From positions 39,321,372 through 39,385,371 of the forward strand of contig NC_092797.1 in NCBI RefSeq assembly GCF_918797505.1: a stretch of 64,000 nucleotides of DNA. Direction: 5' to 3'. This stretch comes from Bemisia tabaci (taxonomy: Eukaryota; Arthropoda; Insecta; Hemiptera; Aleyrodidae). Both the position numbers and the translations under genes were made by a program. This document shows, in pieces, positions 32,675-43,699 of this stretch (within the stretch, counting starts at the first letter, position 1; every line of letters starts with the position of its first letter). The notes under the pieces are model-generated. The model was given only the letters and a program-made list of their open reading frames with translations. It was not told the origin of the DNA and searched no databases.

Positions 32675-32799
32675 GGTCCCATACACTTTTTTTCTCCACG
32701 TAACGAACATCTCGTGTAGCAAGCAGCAGATCTTTCTCCTCGTGTTTACATACGAAAAACGGCAAAACACCACAACATCGAAAATAGACCTACGACTCC

Positions 32800-33245
32800 G
32801 GGGGTCTAAACAGGGCCCGAGGAAGAAATAACCGCAAGCAAGGAGGTCTCCATGACTGCGTACGAATCCGAATCGAGTCGCGTTGCGCATTGTTGGTACA
32901 GACGTGCGGATTGTTTGGAGAAAAGCGAGAAGTGATAGTGAAAGCAAGGCGATTGTAAAGAAGATCAGATCGGATGAGATAAAAGGAGTAAAAACGGAGG
33001 ATAATGGTGGCGTGGAGCGAGTAATGATTCGCGGCGGGCGCGCGGCATGGCGTCGCGCCGAGCGCGGTGGGTGACGGTCGGCGTCGTTGACGTCGTCGCG
33101 GCGCGTCGCGACGGAGCTGGAGGACGCGGACGTCGAGCGACGCGGATAAAGAGCTAAACGCAACGATGAACGAGGACAGAGACGGACCAAATCGGCCCGG
33201 CCCCCGGCTCATCCTCCCCGTTCCGTTTGGGAGCTCCAGCTATGC
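32800..33245. other. CpG-rich block
   Basis: Strongly CpG-rich, with repeated GTCG/CGCG units such as GTCGTTGACGTCGTCGCGG and GCGGCGGGCGCGCGG. Minus-strand frames of 140-174 codons have no domain content and depend on composition. A TGACGTCG (CRE-like) core lies near 33089. It could be an unmethylated promoter island. No transcript signal is visible. Confidence 0.4.
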
Positions 33246-33274
33246 GGATTCCCCGATGTTGCCAACTTATCGCC

Positions 33275-33625
33275 TTAAAGTTATTCCAGGATAAATAAGA
33301 ATGGAGTTAAAACTTAGGTAAACAAGGCTAAAACATTAAAAACTACTAAAAAGCAGGACGTTTCGAGCTATTACCAGCTCATTATCAGCTGCAAAAAACA
33401 CAAACAAATAAACAAAATTGAGTGACGACCTGACCCCGGCCATTATCACGTACCTAAACACTGGAATTTGTACTGAACATCCGAGGCATTTATTTTTTGT
33501 GTTTTTTGCAGCTGAAAATGTGCTAGTAACAGCTCAAAACGTCCTGTGTCTTAGCGTTTTAATGTTTTAGCATTGTTTACCCATGTTTTAACTCCATTCT
33601 TATTTATTCGTATATTCGGGCTATG
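33275..33625. repeat. ~350-bp inverted repeat
   Basis: Left arm landmarks AATAAGAATGGAGTTAAAAC, GTAAACAAGGCTAAAACATT, CAGGACGTTTCGAGCT and AGCTGCAAAAAACACAAA all recur as complements at 33490-33605. The arms are about 130 bp and the centre about 90 bp. Non-coding; the paired GAGCT/AGCTG motifs are part of the arms. Confidence 0.85.
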
Positions 33626-33784
33626 TTTGTGTGTTTTATCGTTGTTTATTCTAGGTTTTGTCCAGATCCTGGGAAAGGGGGAAGATACATCTCGACAGAA
33701 TCAGTCTTACTGAATTTGACGTTGTCCAACTTCCTTATATATTTCATTTTTTTTTTTACATAGAACTGAACAACTTATCACCAT

Positions 33785-34075
33785 ATACATAGATTAACTC
33801 ACGGGGGACCACAGAGCGGGCCTCTGGAGGTTGGGCCATTAGCGCTTAGGGGACGCACCCCCTGGCACTAAAATAGCCCGAATTCAATATTTGCTAGTAG
33901 ACTTTTCGAACATGTACTGAAAATAGTGCATGAATTTTGCTCTAAGATCAGCCTTTACAATCTTACAACATTTCTCATCTTAAAACAATAATTTACGTGG
34001 AGACTTGAACGCACGGCTAGAAAAGTAAGAAATAACCTGTGACATCTGCTGATTCCTATTGATGCTTGCCGTTGA
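33785..34075 (+). repeat. M-family dispersed repeat, copy 1
   Basis: Aligns with 47440-47725 in the same orientation from AGATTAACTCA through CCACA.AGCGGG, GGGGCGCACCCC-like, TTACAATCT.ACAACATT, GAGACTT.AACG.ACGGCT and TGCTGATTCCTA. Roughly 75% identical. It shares the GAGACTTTAACGCACGGATAG module with the L repeat. No terminal repeats; class unknown. Confidence 0.75.
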
Positions 34076-34446
34076 ACTTTATCGTCCTATTCTTAAACGT
34101 TGCTCATTCCAGAAAATCTGACAACATATTTAGATGTATGTTTGTGTTTATCAAATGACTGGCTGATGCAAGGACGATATGTTTTATTAACAGAGACGTC
34201 GCGTTTCTATCCTATAAATGGCATCAAATTTACTCTTAGAAATTAACGCTTAAATTGTCTCTGCGGACTGATTATCGGAATTTGTACTCAAAACTATGGA
34301 TATAGGGGAAACGGGTCCTTGTTCGTCTATCAATTCTAATTATCAGCTCGCTGATATCGTGCTATGCAATAAACTTTGGATTATTGTACCTAAATTCCTT
34401 ATTGAGGATCGTGTATGCAGACAGTCCAAGAAGCCTAGCTCAGGAT

Positions 34447-34590
34447 CACAGGTGTTACTATCAAAATACTCCATCCAAATGTCGAAGTCAAGTGCTGTAA
34501 TTGTCATTGTCATTGAATAAGCTAATCACAACCCCTGACCTTCACATTTTGATGGCTAGCTTTGATAGTGTGACACAGGCTGTAGCCACT
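34447..34590. mobile_element. X-family foldback, copy 2
   Basis: CAGGTGTTACTATCAAAATA at left mirrors the complement of GATAGTGTGACACAG at right. The core CTAATCACAACCCCTGACCT matches copy 1. About 144 bp, no TSD fixed. Confidence 0.65.
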
Positions 34591-34619
34591 GTCAGGGGCC
34601 TCCGGAACTTCCGGAAGAG

Positions 34620-34654
34620 CGGTCGTTCTTTTGGTGATGGTCGAAGAACGACCG
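34620..34654. other. Perfect 11-bp hairpin
   Basis: CGGTCGTTCTT (34620-34630) pairs with AAGAACGACCG (34644-34654) around a 13-base loop TTGGTGATGGTCG. It lies at the start of a GC-rich block. Possibly an RNA hairpin or a tiny foldback; no further evidence. Confidence 0.5.
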
Positions 34655-36600
34655 TTGACTTTAAGTGTCATTTGCGACAAAGTAGCCCCAAATGACAACA
34701 ACGAGATGCAGTAACGACGGAACAAAGAACGAAAAAGCAGAAGCCGGCGCGGTGCGTCCGACGTAACCCGATCGGACAAAGAACAAGCCCGGGTGCCCGA
34801 AGAGCGAGACAGTTTCGGGAAACTGGAAAGTGACGAGGTTGCGCTTACAAGCTGCGGACGCAACCTCCTACCGCGGTCAATCATCGGGCGCCGAAGTTGA
34901 AAACAGGGGGCCGAACCCGGGGGGAGGGGGGGCAGTGGGGTCCAAGCACAGGTCCGGTCCTTGGGTTTTGGGGTTCGGGGCGTTTGGGCGTTTGGGCTCC
35001 AGGATAACGGTACTGTTTACTCTGTGACGTCAAGCATAGCAGGAGGAGAGAAAGTTGTGGCGAGTGGCGACCGTGGCGAGCTCTCGGAGAAGCATCTTGC
35101 TCCGCCTCCCCCTTCGTCCCCCTCTGCCCCCCCCGCCGCGAGCATCAATCCGGTTGCTTCGAGATAATCCACCGGCGCACGGTGGAACAGGTGAAGTTGA
35201 GGAGTTTGCCTCCATGCTGAGAACTTCTGAGGAGTAAGCTCGTATAAAAATTCGGATAATGACAAATTTTTTCTCATAGGTAGACTGCTTATTTTCAGAA
35301 GTGGAGGCTATTCGAGAGAGGAGATTTTAAGAGGATATTTTCCTTCAGCCCCACGTCAAAAACCCAGGAGCTGAGTGAAAAAGTTTAAAAGAAAAAGAAA
35401 TAAAATCTGTAACATTTTTTTTTTAAAAAAAAAAAATATGACTTAAACAATATGAGTAACAAGTTGGTAGAATAGTGCTGGGTCCACATTATTCTGAACG
35501 AAAATCAAAGCCTGAAAAAACAAAAACTTAGAAGCAGAGCCATGCACAAAATTAACTCAAGTTTAAGAGGTTTACAGAAGGGGGTGGTGGAGGGGTGCAG
35601 TGGTGCTCAGCTCAAGCGGGTGAATCGGAACTACTTTGGTGGGGGTTTCCTGAGAAACTTATACAGGTTTTGATCTCATGAAGACTCATTCGTAACTGAA
35701 ATTTTATTAATTTTTGTTTTTGCCTCTGGTTTTGATTGCTCCTCAAAATAATAAAAACTGAGCACATTCTATCACTTCTGTTACTTTTTGAGAGAGTTTG
35801 TCAATATCTTTCCTTAAAGTCTTGACACATACTAAACAGAATTATGAAAAACGTTCGATGAAAATTTTTAAGAAAAAATCTACGAGTCCTCGAGGAAATT
35901 CACATGTTATCAGATGAAATGTGGCAACGTCTATAGATGAATACGGCGTCATTTGTTAGCACGGGAGTATGAGAAACGATTAAGCTCATTCATCATGCAT
36001 CCCATTAGGCCAGCCGACAAGTAGGCATTAATGCATTATACTTCCACGTTTCACCCTAAAAATTTTATAGTGGACGAGATGAAATTGGTTGCTGGACCAG
36101 TAATCAATATTTTTCATCTTCGTTGAGTGCAGGCGTCCAACCTGCAGTGAAAGCAAAGTGAGAGATTAATCTTGATAAAATTAGCTTCGCCACAATTTAA
36201 GCAAAGGAACGCCCTTGTTGACTTGTATGCGAACAATTTTTTGGGGGGTGTTTCGTGTGATTTTCCTTATTCTTGCCCTTTTTGGATTATTCCATAAAAG
36301 TTGCACGCAAAATTATTAGATAGGTTGCGATGTAAGAATTAAATATGAGAGAAAATCTTAGAACACTGCAACCTTCATACGTGTTTCCGTGCTCTGCGCA
36401 TAACATTCTTCTTACGTGAAAGTTGCGCTTAGCGCTTTCTGAGGGAAAAAATCAATCCTTTAGAATTAAATTAAAGACAGAATTCTACAAGCAGCCCATG
36501 ACACGCACAATAAAATTACATGTACATCTCAATCCTTTAATGATTCATTCATTTTTGGTCGAAGTCAGTCACTATTCATCATTTTCGACTGATTATGATT
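34655..36600. other. Unassigned stretch; GC-rich 34700-35220, then AT-rich
   Basis: The GC-rich part has G runs (GGGGGGAGGGGGGGC) and CCCCTCTGCCCCCCCC, giving long frames on both strands with no protein signal. An A/T run sits near 35420. A family-E fragment occupies 35815-35966. No host exon supported. Confidence 0.4.
35815..35966 (-). mobile_element. Family-E right-end fragment
   Basis: Ends GATGAATACGGCGTCATTTG then TTAGCACGGGA, an eroded form of the family-E right terminus. It is preceded by GAGGAAATTC.. and TGGCAACGTC as in other copies. The left end is missing. Confidence 0.6.
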
Positions 36601-36971
36601 TAGAAACCACGCCAAATAAGTATACGCACTTCTAGATTGCTAGATTCTCGTCACTTTTACATGTAAAGTAAATGCAACACTGAAAAAAAAAACACATTGG
36701 ATCTAGAGTCCAGACTCTTAAAAACATCGACAAGAAAAAGTACTCTTGATTCAATCAGAATCTAGCTTAAATCAAGAACCAATCCTCTTAATTTAAGCGG
36801 ATTTCGTTTCGATTCAAGCAAAAATCCGATTGAATCAAGAGTATTTTTTCTTGTCAATGTTTTCAAGAGTCTGGACTCAAGATCCCGTGTGTTTTTTTCC
36901 AGTGAAGAAACAATATGGCGGATCTTCTGTCGCAGTCTAAAAGTGCGTAAACTTATTTGGCGTGGACTCTA
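36601..36971. mobile_element. TAGAG-family foldback, copy 1, hosting a CACTG-1 MITE
   Basis: Left end TAGAAACCACGCCAAATAAG, then ACGCACTTCTAGA, mirrors the right end CTAAAAGTGCGTAAACTTAT followed by TTGGCGTGGACTCTA. The CACTG-1 copy 3 lies in the middle (36678-36904). Without it the element would be about 140 bp, close to the intact relative at 60139-60288. Confidence 0.8.
36678..36904. mobile_element. CACTG-1 MITE, copy 3 (nested)
   Basis: 227 bp from CACTGAAAAAAAAAACACAT to TTTTTTTCCAGTG, with AA on both sides as the 2-bp TSD. Arms are near-identical to copy 1. It sits in the loop of a TAGAG-family foldback and is therefore younger than it. Confidence 0.9.
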
Positions 36972-37317
36972 TCATGACGAGAGATAAGCTAAACAAGTTC
37001 ATCAAATTGGCCTTTGTTTGTCAAAGCAATCATTCAACGTATCGTTTATTTATGAACACCAGGCACCAGTCAAAGTTCAAGCACCTAACTGACTGTATTA
37101 ACATTTACACCACAGGAAGTCATTACGGCGGGATATCTTCAAAAAAAGTATGTAAACCTCCTTAATTTCAGCAAGTGTCTAATTCCCAGGCGATTGCGAT
37201 AAGTACATCAATTAAATTGCCATCCGGGATTTTTTGCGGATAATATGAGGGAACTTAGCGAGCGGATCACTGTGTGTCGTGCGCACGGCATCGGACGGGA
37301 CGGCACGGCGCGGTGTC

Positions 37318-37480
37318 CAGTGGCGTGGCGTGAATTGCGATATATCGATTGTTATGCCATTTAAACCTATGAAAAAGATCGATTATCAGGGTGTTCGCAG
37401 CGAACACCTTAGTAATCGATTCTTTACCATAGTTTCAAATGGCGAGATATCGATAATCGATTATTCACGCCACGCCACTG
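37318..37480. mobile_element. hAT-1 MITE, copy 4
   Basis: A 163-bp foldback from CAGTGGCGTGGCGTG to CACGCCACGCCACTG, with a perfect 8-bp TSD GCGGTGTC at 37310-37317 and 37481-37488. Central GTTCGCAGCGAACACC palindrome as in copy 2. It lies in GC-rich DNA. Confidence 0.96.
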
Positions 37481-37488
37481 GCGGTGTC

Positions 37489-38207
37489 GGCATGAGACCC
37501 AAGAACAGTGGGTTACTCAGTCAGTCAGTCAAGTGATTTCTCGTTAGCTCGGGTGCCGTGCCTAATATAAAACCACGCATCTACCAGAGGCTCCCATAGG
37601 AGTTACGTGGGTCTTACTTAGCGGTGCTCATAACGCTACCTCTCCTTCCTCCGTGAGCCTGAGCATTCCGGTTCTCACTGTCTTCATTATTTTAAATGAG
37701 ATAAAAATACTTAACAATGCCCCGACGGAGATAAAAGCAGGCACCAGGCGCATCGTAGAGCAACTTGTAATTTATTTTCCCATTTTGTTCCAAGCTCGTG
37801 CTTATCCGTCCCTCATCTGCGCTGAATTTGGACCTTATTCTCACTGGATTTCGGGGAATTTAAGGCACCGCGCATGGGACTGCGTCGGGTTGCGTACGTT
37901 TGTGGCGTGTATATGCTAATTTAAAAACGTGAAGAAAACGAGTTTGGACTTTCGGTTTTATCCTGGGCTCAAGGAGCACTGGAAGAATTTTGAAGGGAAA
38001 AAGATGGTGTTTGTCTCTCATTTTTTATCTCCAATTACTGAGCATATACAAATAGTATTGATTTGGCTTTATTCTATTCAAAAGATGCTTTTAAATAAAA
38101 TCAAGCTGGACTGCACGTGAGGTCTAAACGGAACGATTTCAGTCCTCCATACTGAGCGCGTTTAAATACTCAGCAAAACACCGCGTCAAAATTTCAAACC
38201 ATACTTT
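37489..38207. other. Unassigned non-coding stretch
   Basis: No repeat ends. Plus-strand frames at 37653-37919 and 37929-38120 have no domain and no good splice sites. Confidence 0.45.
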
Positions 38208-38355
38208 AAGGCCTGGGTACACGCTCAAATTTCCATCAATTTCGGATCAAATGGTGACTGGTGCCACATCCATCAAATACGCTGCAAAATTTGACCGCCT
38301 TTTATCATCATTTCGATCGAAAATTGACGGAAATTTGAGCGTGTAACCAGGCCTT
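38208..38355. mobile_element. Foldback element, AAGGCCTGG ends
   Basis: A 148-bp element: AAGGCCTGGGTACACGCTCA at left against the complement of GAGCGTGTAACCAGGCCTT at right. The arms extend about 45 bp through AAATTTCC(A/G)TCAATTT. No clear TSD. Non-coding. Confidence 0.85.
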
Positions 38356-38462
38356 TGTATTGTGCGCAATCATCAAAACGTTTAGAAATGAATAATTTCT
38401 GAAGCTTGCAAAAACGCCGGTAATAAAGGACGACCTCTCCCTCTCCATATCAAAACGAAACG

Positions 38463-38760
38463 GCTATCATCGACATTTGGGCAAACTTTATCTTAACATT
38501 TTTGTCAATTTCACGACAGTGTCAGGCCAAACTCTTGCGTAAAATATACCGTTGAGTTGTTGAAAATCAAGAGATGACGACAAGACAGGTCTCTTGAGCT
38601 CACACGGCACTTTGATACCACTATTCGTGCTTTATGGATGTGCTTGAGGTATCATCAAAATTGAAGGCGAAATGAGATATCTGGTCTTCACTCCAACTTT
38701 GCGCCGCACTTTAGGACGACCTTTTTCCATTGAAGCGAAACAACTATCCCAAGCTATTCG
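38463..38760 (+). repeat. LIR-1-related repeat, single arm
   Basis: Aligns with the left arm of LIR-1 (1058-1270) and the block at 838-1010: CGACATTTGGGCAAACTTTA, GAAAATCAAGAGATGACGAC, GGCACTTTGATACCACTATT and GAGGTATCATCAAAATTGAA. A TGGTCTTCACTCCAACTTTG tail is shared with the 1000-1030 region. Confidence 0.75.
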
Positions 38761-40120
38761 AGCACATCTATGGTAAAACTGCAAAACCTTACAACTTACC
38801 TTGCGACGTTGTAGATTTCCTATTGTATTTTGATTTTCCCGAAAATGACTAACCGTGACAGACACAGAGTTCAGTTATTTGGTGTTTTCATGCATCAGCG
38901 GATTTCTCAATTATGAATGGTTCTAAAGGAGAGTCCAATTTCGCTCTCCACAAATTTTAGACCCCTCCACCGATCCCCCAAAATCGAAAAAAAGGCAAAA
39001 AATCGACTGCTTGGTTTCTGGCCGATAATTCGGAATCCACTGATGTCCCGGGTATTTTTGTGGCACTCACTTGCAAGTAGATAAAATCGCTATTATTATT
39101 AATCTAATCGGAAATTTCTGCAATAAAAAATGTGTCCATCCCAGGGTGCCACCCCCAAAAAACCAAAATTTCGTTTTTAAGGTTTTTCGCTGGTGACCTC
39201 TTCCAAGCAATTTTAAATGTAAGTGTGCCCGTCCAAATGAATGTAGACTTAAAATGCTACGATTTTAAGTATCAACCCTCTCTCTAGGCGTAACCAGGCG
39301 GCGCCAAGGCCATGCCAAATTTACGGTAGCGAATAGCATTTTCCGGGGCAGTGTATCTCACGTTGTATATTCTGTACATGGTACTATAACATAGTGCTGA
39401 TTTGGACTCAACATTTTTCCATGTTTGTGCATATTGGTGCCATTAGAGTACTACGTTTCACTCACCAACAAGATAGTATTTAGCAGGGTGCGATTTGGCA
39501 ATTGACGTTTATTCTGCATGAGGTTGAGACTAATCCCTCAAGCCTAGATCGAGCATCTATATTCATGGCTGCATTGCATGAATATACTCATCGCTGCACC
39601 AGTTTCGGAGCACATTGAATGCGTGCCCACACGTTGAACATGCACGGTCGCCGCTCTATGCGCAAACCGCACACCACGATTTTCTAAAGCAGTAACGCAG
39701 CCGTCTCAGACGAAATGGAATGAGACTCCATTCAAACCGTCGCACTTTATCTGTGATTTTCAAATCAAGCATCTCACCCTCTGAAACAAATTTTTAAGAA
39801 TATATCTGCCAGGGTATGAATATTTTCTACCTTCAACAGGGCCGGAAAAAGGGGATGGCTACATGGGCCGCGGCCCATGGCGGCAAAATGAAGGGGGCGG
39901 CAAATTCTGCAATCTTTTTTAATGTAGGTATCAAAAAAAGAGAGGAAAAATCGGATTCAGAAAATAAATTACAAACGAGGAGAGACGGCAAAATCTCTCA
40001 TTTCCTGAGATTAAAAGTATAGTAATTTCTAATTTTGTCGTCTTTCGATGATACAAGAGACAACACGTTTAATTAGTCGAGTTAAGAGAGAAACCAAACA
40101 CGCAATTTGACCTGGAACAG
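38761..40120. other. Unassigned stretch with palindrome at 39862-39879
   Basis: Mostly featureless. At 39837 CAGGGCCGGAAAAAGG resembles a hAT-type left end, followed by the 18-base perfect palindrome CATGGGCCGCGGCCCATG. No matching right end was found, so an element is not called. Confidence 0.35.
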
Positions 40121-40368
40121 AGCGGCGCGGCGGTCGGCATGAAACGCATAGCCATAGCGCCTACAAGACTGCATGAATACTTCACGCATTGCGTCAAACA
40201 CACTGCGGTCGGCTTGAAACGCATAGTGCCTATAAGACTGCATGAATACTTCACGCTTTGCGCCAAACAGTGCGGTCAGCAGCGGTCGGCGTGAAACGCA
40301 TAGCGCCTACAAGACTGCATGAATACTTCACACATTGCGCCAACACAGTGAGGTCGGCGCGGCGGTGG
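40121..40368 (+). repeat. Tandem array, ~76-bp unit, about 3 copies
   Basis: Units begin CGGTCGGC at 40131, 40206 and 40283. Each continues TGAAACGCATAG..GCCTA, AAGACTGCATGAATACTTCA and CGC.TTGCG.CAAACA. The array ends in GAGGTCGGCGCGGCGG. It abuts the hAT-1 copy to the right. The unit can be read in frame on the minus strand (VKYSCSLVGAM), which explains the repetitive frames there. Confidence 0.92.
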
Positions 40369-40429
40369 AAGTTAACATTTTTAACCACATTTATGTTTGT
40401 TCTTTCATAATTTGTTCGTTCGTTTTTTT

Positions 40430-40575
40430 GCGATATATCGATTGTTCTGCCATTTAAACCTATGGTAAAGAATCGATTATTAAGGGGTTCGCTGCGGACA
40501 CCCTGATTATCGATTATTTTCCGTAGGTTTAAATAACATAACAATCGATATATCGCAAAGCACGCCACACCACTG
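40430..40575. mobile_element. hAT-1 MITE, copy 5 (left end truncated)
   Basis: Starts abruptly at GCGATATATCGATTGTTCTG after a T run. The outer CAGTGGCGTGGCGTG is missing. It ends CACGCCACACCACTG. Central GTTCGCTGCGGACACC shows decay of the palindrome. No TSD can be tested. Confidence 0.85.
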
Positions 40576-41190
40576 ATTGTAGTTACGGCGTGTTTCCTGT
40601 ATGGGGCGAAATTTGGAGATTGGGTCGTTCTATGACTTTGACTCAAGTCAGATGACTTTGAAAACAGGTGGGAACTGGATCGTCAAATCTTAATGGATAC
40701 TTTGCACGTTAAAGACGGCACCACTGGCAAACTTTTTTCAGTTTTAGTAAAAAACTTACTCTGTACCCTAGTAATCGCTTTTGGAAAACGAGTTATAAAA
40801 AACGATTGGTAAATTTTTAAGTCAGTTTCAAATTGAATTTTTGGACGCATAATTTTATAGTGTACAAGTTTTCTCAATACAGGCTCAATCGTAGCTCATA
40901 AATGTGCCAGTATCAGTATCTCAACATTCTAAGAGAGTCTTCAACCTTTTAATGACGGATATTATTTTAATTGATCTTGAAATCTCCTTTAACTAGAAGA
41001 AAGTATGCTTTAAAAAAACGGATCTTTTTTGTTTTAAGACCGTTGACATTTTGCGAAAAAGTTCTCATTTTATTACGAGTCACCATCCTCCTCTCCTTTA
41101 ACCTTAAACCCGCGCAAATTTTCCTCTCCATTATCGATTACTTCCATTTATCATGACGATATCGTGCTTTTATAGACGTTTCTGAACCTT

Positions 41191-41418
41191 CACTGAAAAA
41201 AAAACCACATTGGATCTAGAGTCCAGACTCTTAAAAACATCGACAAGAAAAAATACTCTTGATTCAATCGAATTTTTGCTTAAATCAAGAACCAAGCCTC
41301 TTAATTTGAGCGGATTTCCTTTTGATTTAAACTTAAATCTGATTGAATCAAGAGTATTTTTTCTTGTCAATGTTTTCAAGAGTCTGGACTCTAGATCCAA
41401 TGTGTTTTTTTTCTAGTG
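41191..41418. mobile_element. CACTG-1 MITE, copy 4
   Basis: 228 bp from CACTGAAAAAAAAACCACAT to TTTTTTTTCTAGTG, flanked by TT and TT. The arms are so symmetrical that both strands give the same peptide (MDLESRLLKT). This is an artefact of the palindrome, not a gene. Confidence 0.92.
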
Positions 41419-41889
41419 TTCATTGACTGAATATTGCTTTGCGTTACAATTCCACTCCCCCGTTCTAAGACATAGTTGTCATTAAACGAGGAGCATGTTT
41501 TGATTTCTCCCAGGCCTAAGGGATATAGTTCGACAGCGCGTGTTGTGAAAGGCAACAATGCTGGTACAGTTCATCCTGTAATTGCTTGTCATAAATTCAT
41601 GTGAGAGGTTCACCTACATGTTTAAATTCTTTGGATCTGGAAAAAGTTTCACCACGTTTGCGGCGCAAGCCAGAGCGGGATGAATATTCATCGCGTGGTC
41701 GCCGGAGGTGCCGAACTTTGCAAGAGACCTCTCCACCGATAACGCCTCGCCGGTAGCTTAAAGCTGGTCAGTAACTTACTATAAAACGAGGTGCGAATAA
41801 AATTAAAGAAATTGAGGGGCTATTTCATGATCTTTTCCCGTGAAAATGCATCAGGATTCAGACAGTATTTACATATTTTCTTACGGCAA

Positions 41890-42125
41890 GTTGGACCGCG
41901 TTAAACAGAAAGGAAGCAAGCCACAATAGCTATTGCCAAATTTTATCGGGCAATTTGATTTTTACATAAAAACGGTTGTATGGATATTTGTGTAAATTTC
42001 AGTGCGTTTCCTGCATAGCACGGAGTAAACTCCTTAAAATTTTCAAAGGAATCCACACTGAAGCTCTATCGTAAAAAATTAAATTGTCCAGTTTTTGGTA
42101 ATAGCTGATGTGGATAACGACTCTT
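41890..42125. mobile_element. K-family foldback, copy 2
   Basis: Begins AGTTGGACCGCGTTAAACAG, with AAGCCACAATAGCTATTGCC and a TTTTTACATAAAAACGGTTG segment. The right half carries TTTTCAAAGGAATCCACAC and GTAAAAAATTAAATTGTCCA, then GGTAATAGCTGATGTGG. Inner arms are complementary (GCTATTG / TAATAGC, CAATTT / AAATTG). Non-coding. Confidence 0.8.
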
Positions 42126-43069
42126 GTGGATAACACCCTTCATCACTAGGTGTCTTGTACTGATTAAAATCTGTAAACCTTACTCACGATAGTTTTCCGT
42201 TTTCCGCACGATCATTTTCTTTGAACGCAGATATTTTCATTATAAAAATAATGCACGGCCAACTTTTAATTTTTTAAATGAAATATTGTATTTAATTTTT
42301 AATCTTATCAATATCGCAAGGTTGCATTGGTGTGAGTTTTGACGAGCAAAAACACTGTTGGCATTTAATTCCGTGCGATTTCAGGAAGAGTAAGTTTATG
42401 AGGAAGAAAGATCCTCAGAGAGTTTTCCAGTTGTTTCCGTACATGTAACCATTGAGATCTCAGTGTCAGTTTGTAACGTATATCATTAGTTGAATGGAAT
42501 ATTAGTGGCTCATATTCTATCGCCGAAGTCGGAGCCTTGATAACTGTTTCTCAGTGTATGTCAAAAGCCTTAAAAACCTTAAGACGTCGCCAATTTTCCA
42601 ATATAAGAATTTTTTTAAGTGAATTTTCCAGCAAATTTTCCTCACCTCCGAATCCAGTATTCTTCATTAGCACTGAATTGCTCCTCTTAGATTCAACCTC
42701 TTACTTGAAATACTCTACTCTTAACCTCTACTACTAAAATCAACCTCCTACTTAAATTATTTTTCTACGTGTAACCAATGTTTTTCCTCAACTATTTCTG
42801 ACGTTTCAAAGGAAATTGTTGTACCAGTTCTATAACAAAGTTTTCCTCATGTGAATAAAGTTGGAATGCACCATATGCGGTTCTTGATTAAAAAAACACA
42901 TAGAATTTGACAAACGTTCACATATATTAATTCCCTTCCTCAAAATAAAAAACACTAGCTCATTCCATTTTTTTCTTCTTTTCTGAAATAAAAACCTGTT
43001 CCCAACTTTTGAACTCAAAATAAAACACCCAGCTTGTATCCCAAAATCCCTCTTAGCTGCGTTCGAAAA
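42126..43069. other. Unassigned non-coding stretch
   Basis: AT-rich; 42690-42750 has loose CCTCTTACT repeats. No gene or element ends recognised. Confidence 0.45.
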
Positions 43070-43104
43070 AAAAGTCTCTTAAACCCAGATTCCAGACTCC
43101 TAAA

Positions 43105-43149
<45 letters not shown>

Positions 43150-43286
43150 CCCTTGATTCAATCTGATTTTTGCTTGAATCAAGGGCGAAGCCTCTTTATC
43201 CAACCGAATTTTTTTTTGGATTCAGGAAAAATTCGATTGAATGAAGAGTATTTTTTTTGTCAATTTTTTGAAGAATTCGGGCTCTG
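43070..43286. mobile_element. Degenerate CACTG-1 relative with poly(A) insert
   Basis: CCAGATTCCAGACTCCTAAA, then 38 A (43110-43147), then CCTTGATTCAATCTGATTTT and the complement ATTCGATTGAATGAAGAGTA and TTTGTCAATTTTTTGAAGA follow the CACTG-1 plan. It is heavily mutated. The outer right end continues after 43699. The poly(A) run may be slippage or an assembly artefact. CACTG-2 is inserted in its right arm. Confidence 0.65.
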
Positions 43287-43699
43287 CACTGAAAAAAAAT
43301 TCTCGGCGTTTTTACCAAGGTCCGTTGGTACCTTTACCATCTCACTTTTTTTACCAATTATTGGTAATTTTACCAAGACAGACTGGTAAGCTTACCTAAA
43401 AACCTGTATTTTTACTGCTTTTTTCAGGTAAGAATACCACATTTATTGGTAATCAATTCCCGGTAACTTTGCCATTTTATCTCGGTAATTTTACTACAGT
43501 CGATAAAAAATGTTGTCGTTTTTACCAAGGTCCAGTAAAATTACCGAGAAAGTTCATTAATTTTACCGAGATTCACGGTAAAATTACCAATTCCATAAAT
43601 GGTAATTTTACCAAGAAAAAACTGGGATCAAATAGAACCCTGAATTCTTGGTAATTTTACCCTTTTCTTAGTAAATACACCGAGATTTTTTTTTCAGTG
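43287..43699. mobile_element. CACTG-2 element with GGTAA/TTACC repeats (nested)
   Basis: 413 bp from CACTGAAAAAAAATTCTCGG to CCGAGATTTTTTTTTCAGTG, flanked by TG on both sides (2-bp TSD). The interior has about twenty GGTAA or TTACC motifs in both orientations, often joined as GGTAATTTTACC, so most of it can fold on itself. Like CACTG-1 it has CACTG ends and 2-bp TSD but unrelated internal sequence. No coding sequence. Confidence 0.9.

Noticed and set aside
32666..33190. 174-codon minus-strand frame
   Set aside because: CpG-rich composition keeps stops rare; an overlapping 140-codon frame exists and neither has domain features.
39837..39880. hAT-like left end CAGGGCCGGAAAAAGG followed by a palindrome
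   Set aside because: No complementary right end or TSD found, so an element cannot be bounded.
41210..41416. Repeated small protein starting MDLESRLLKT at several loci and on both strands
   Set aside because: It is the translation of the CACTG-1 palindrome; identical peptides on opposite strands come from arm symmetry.
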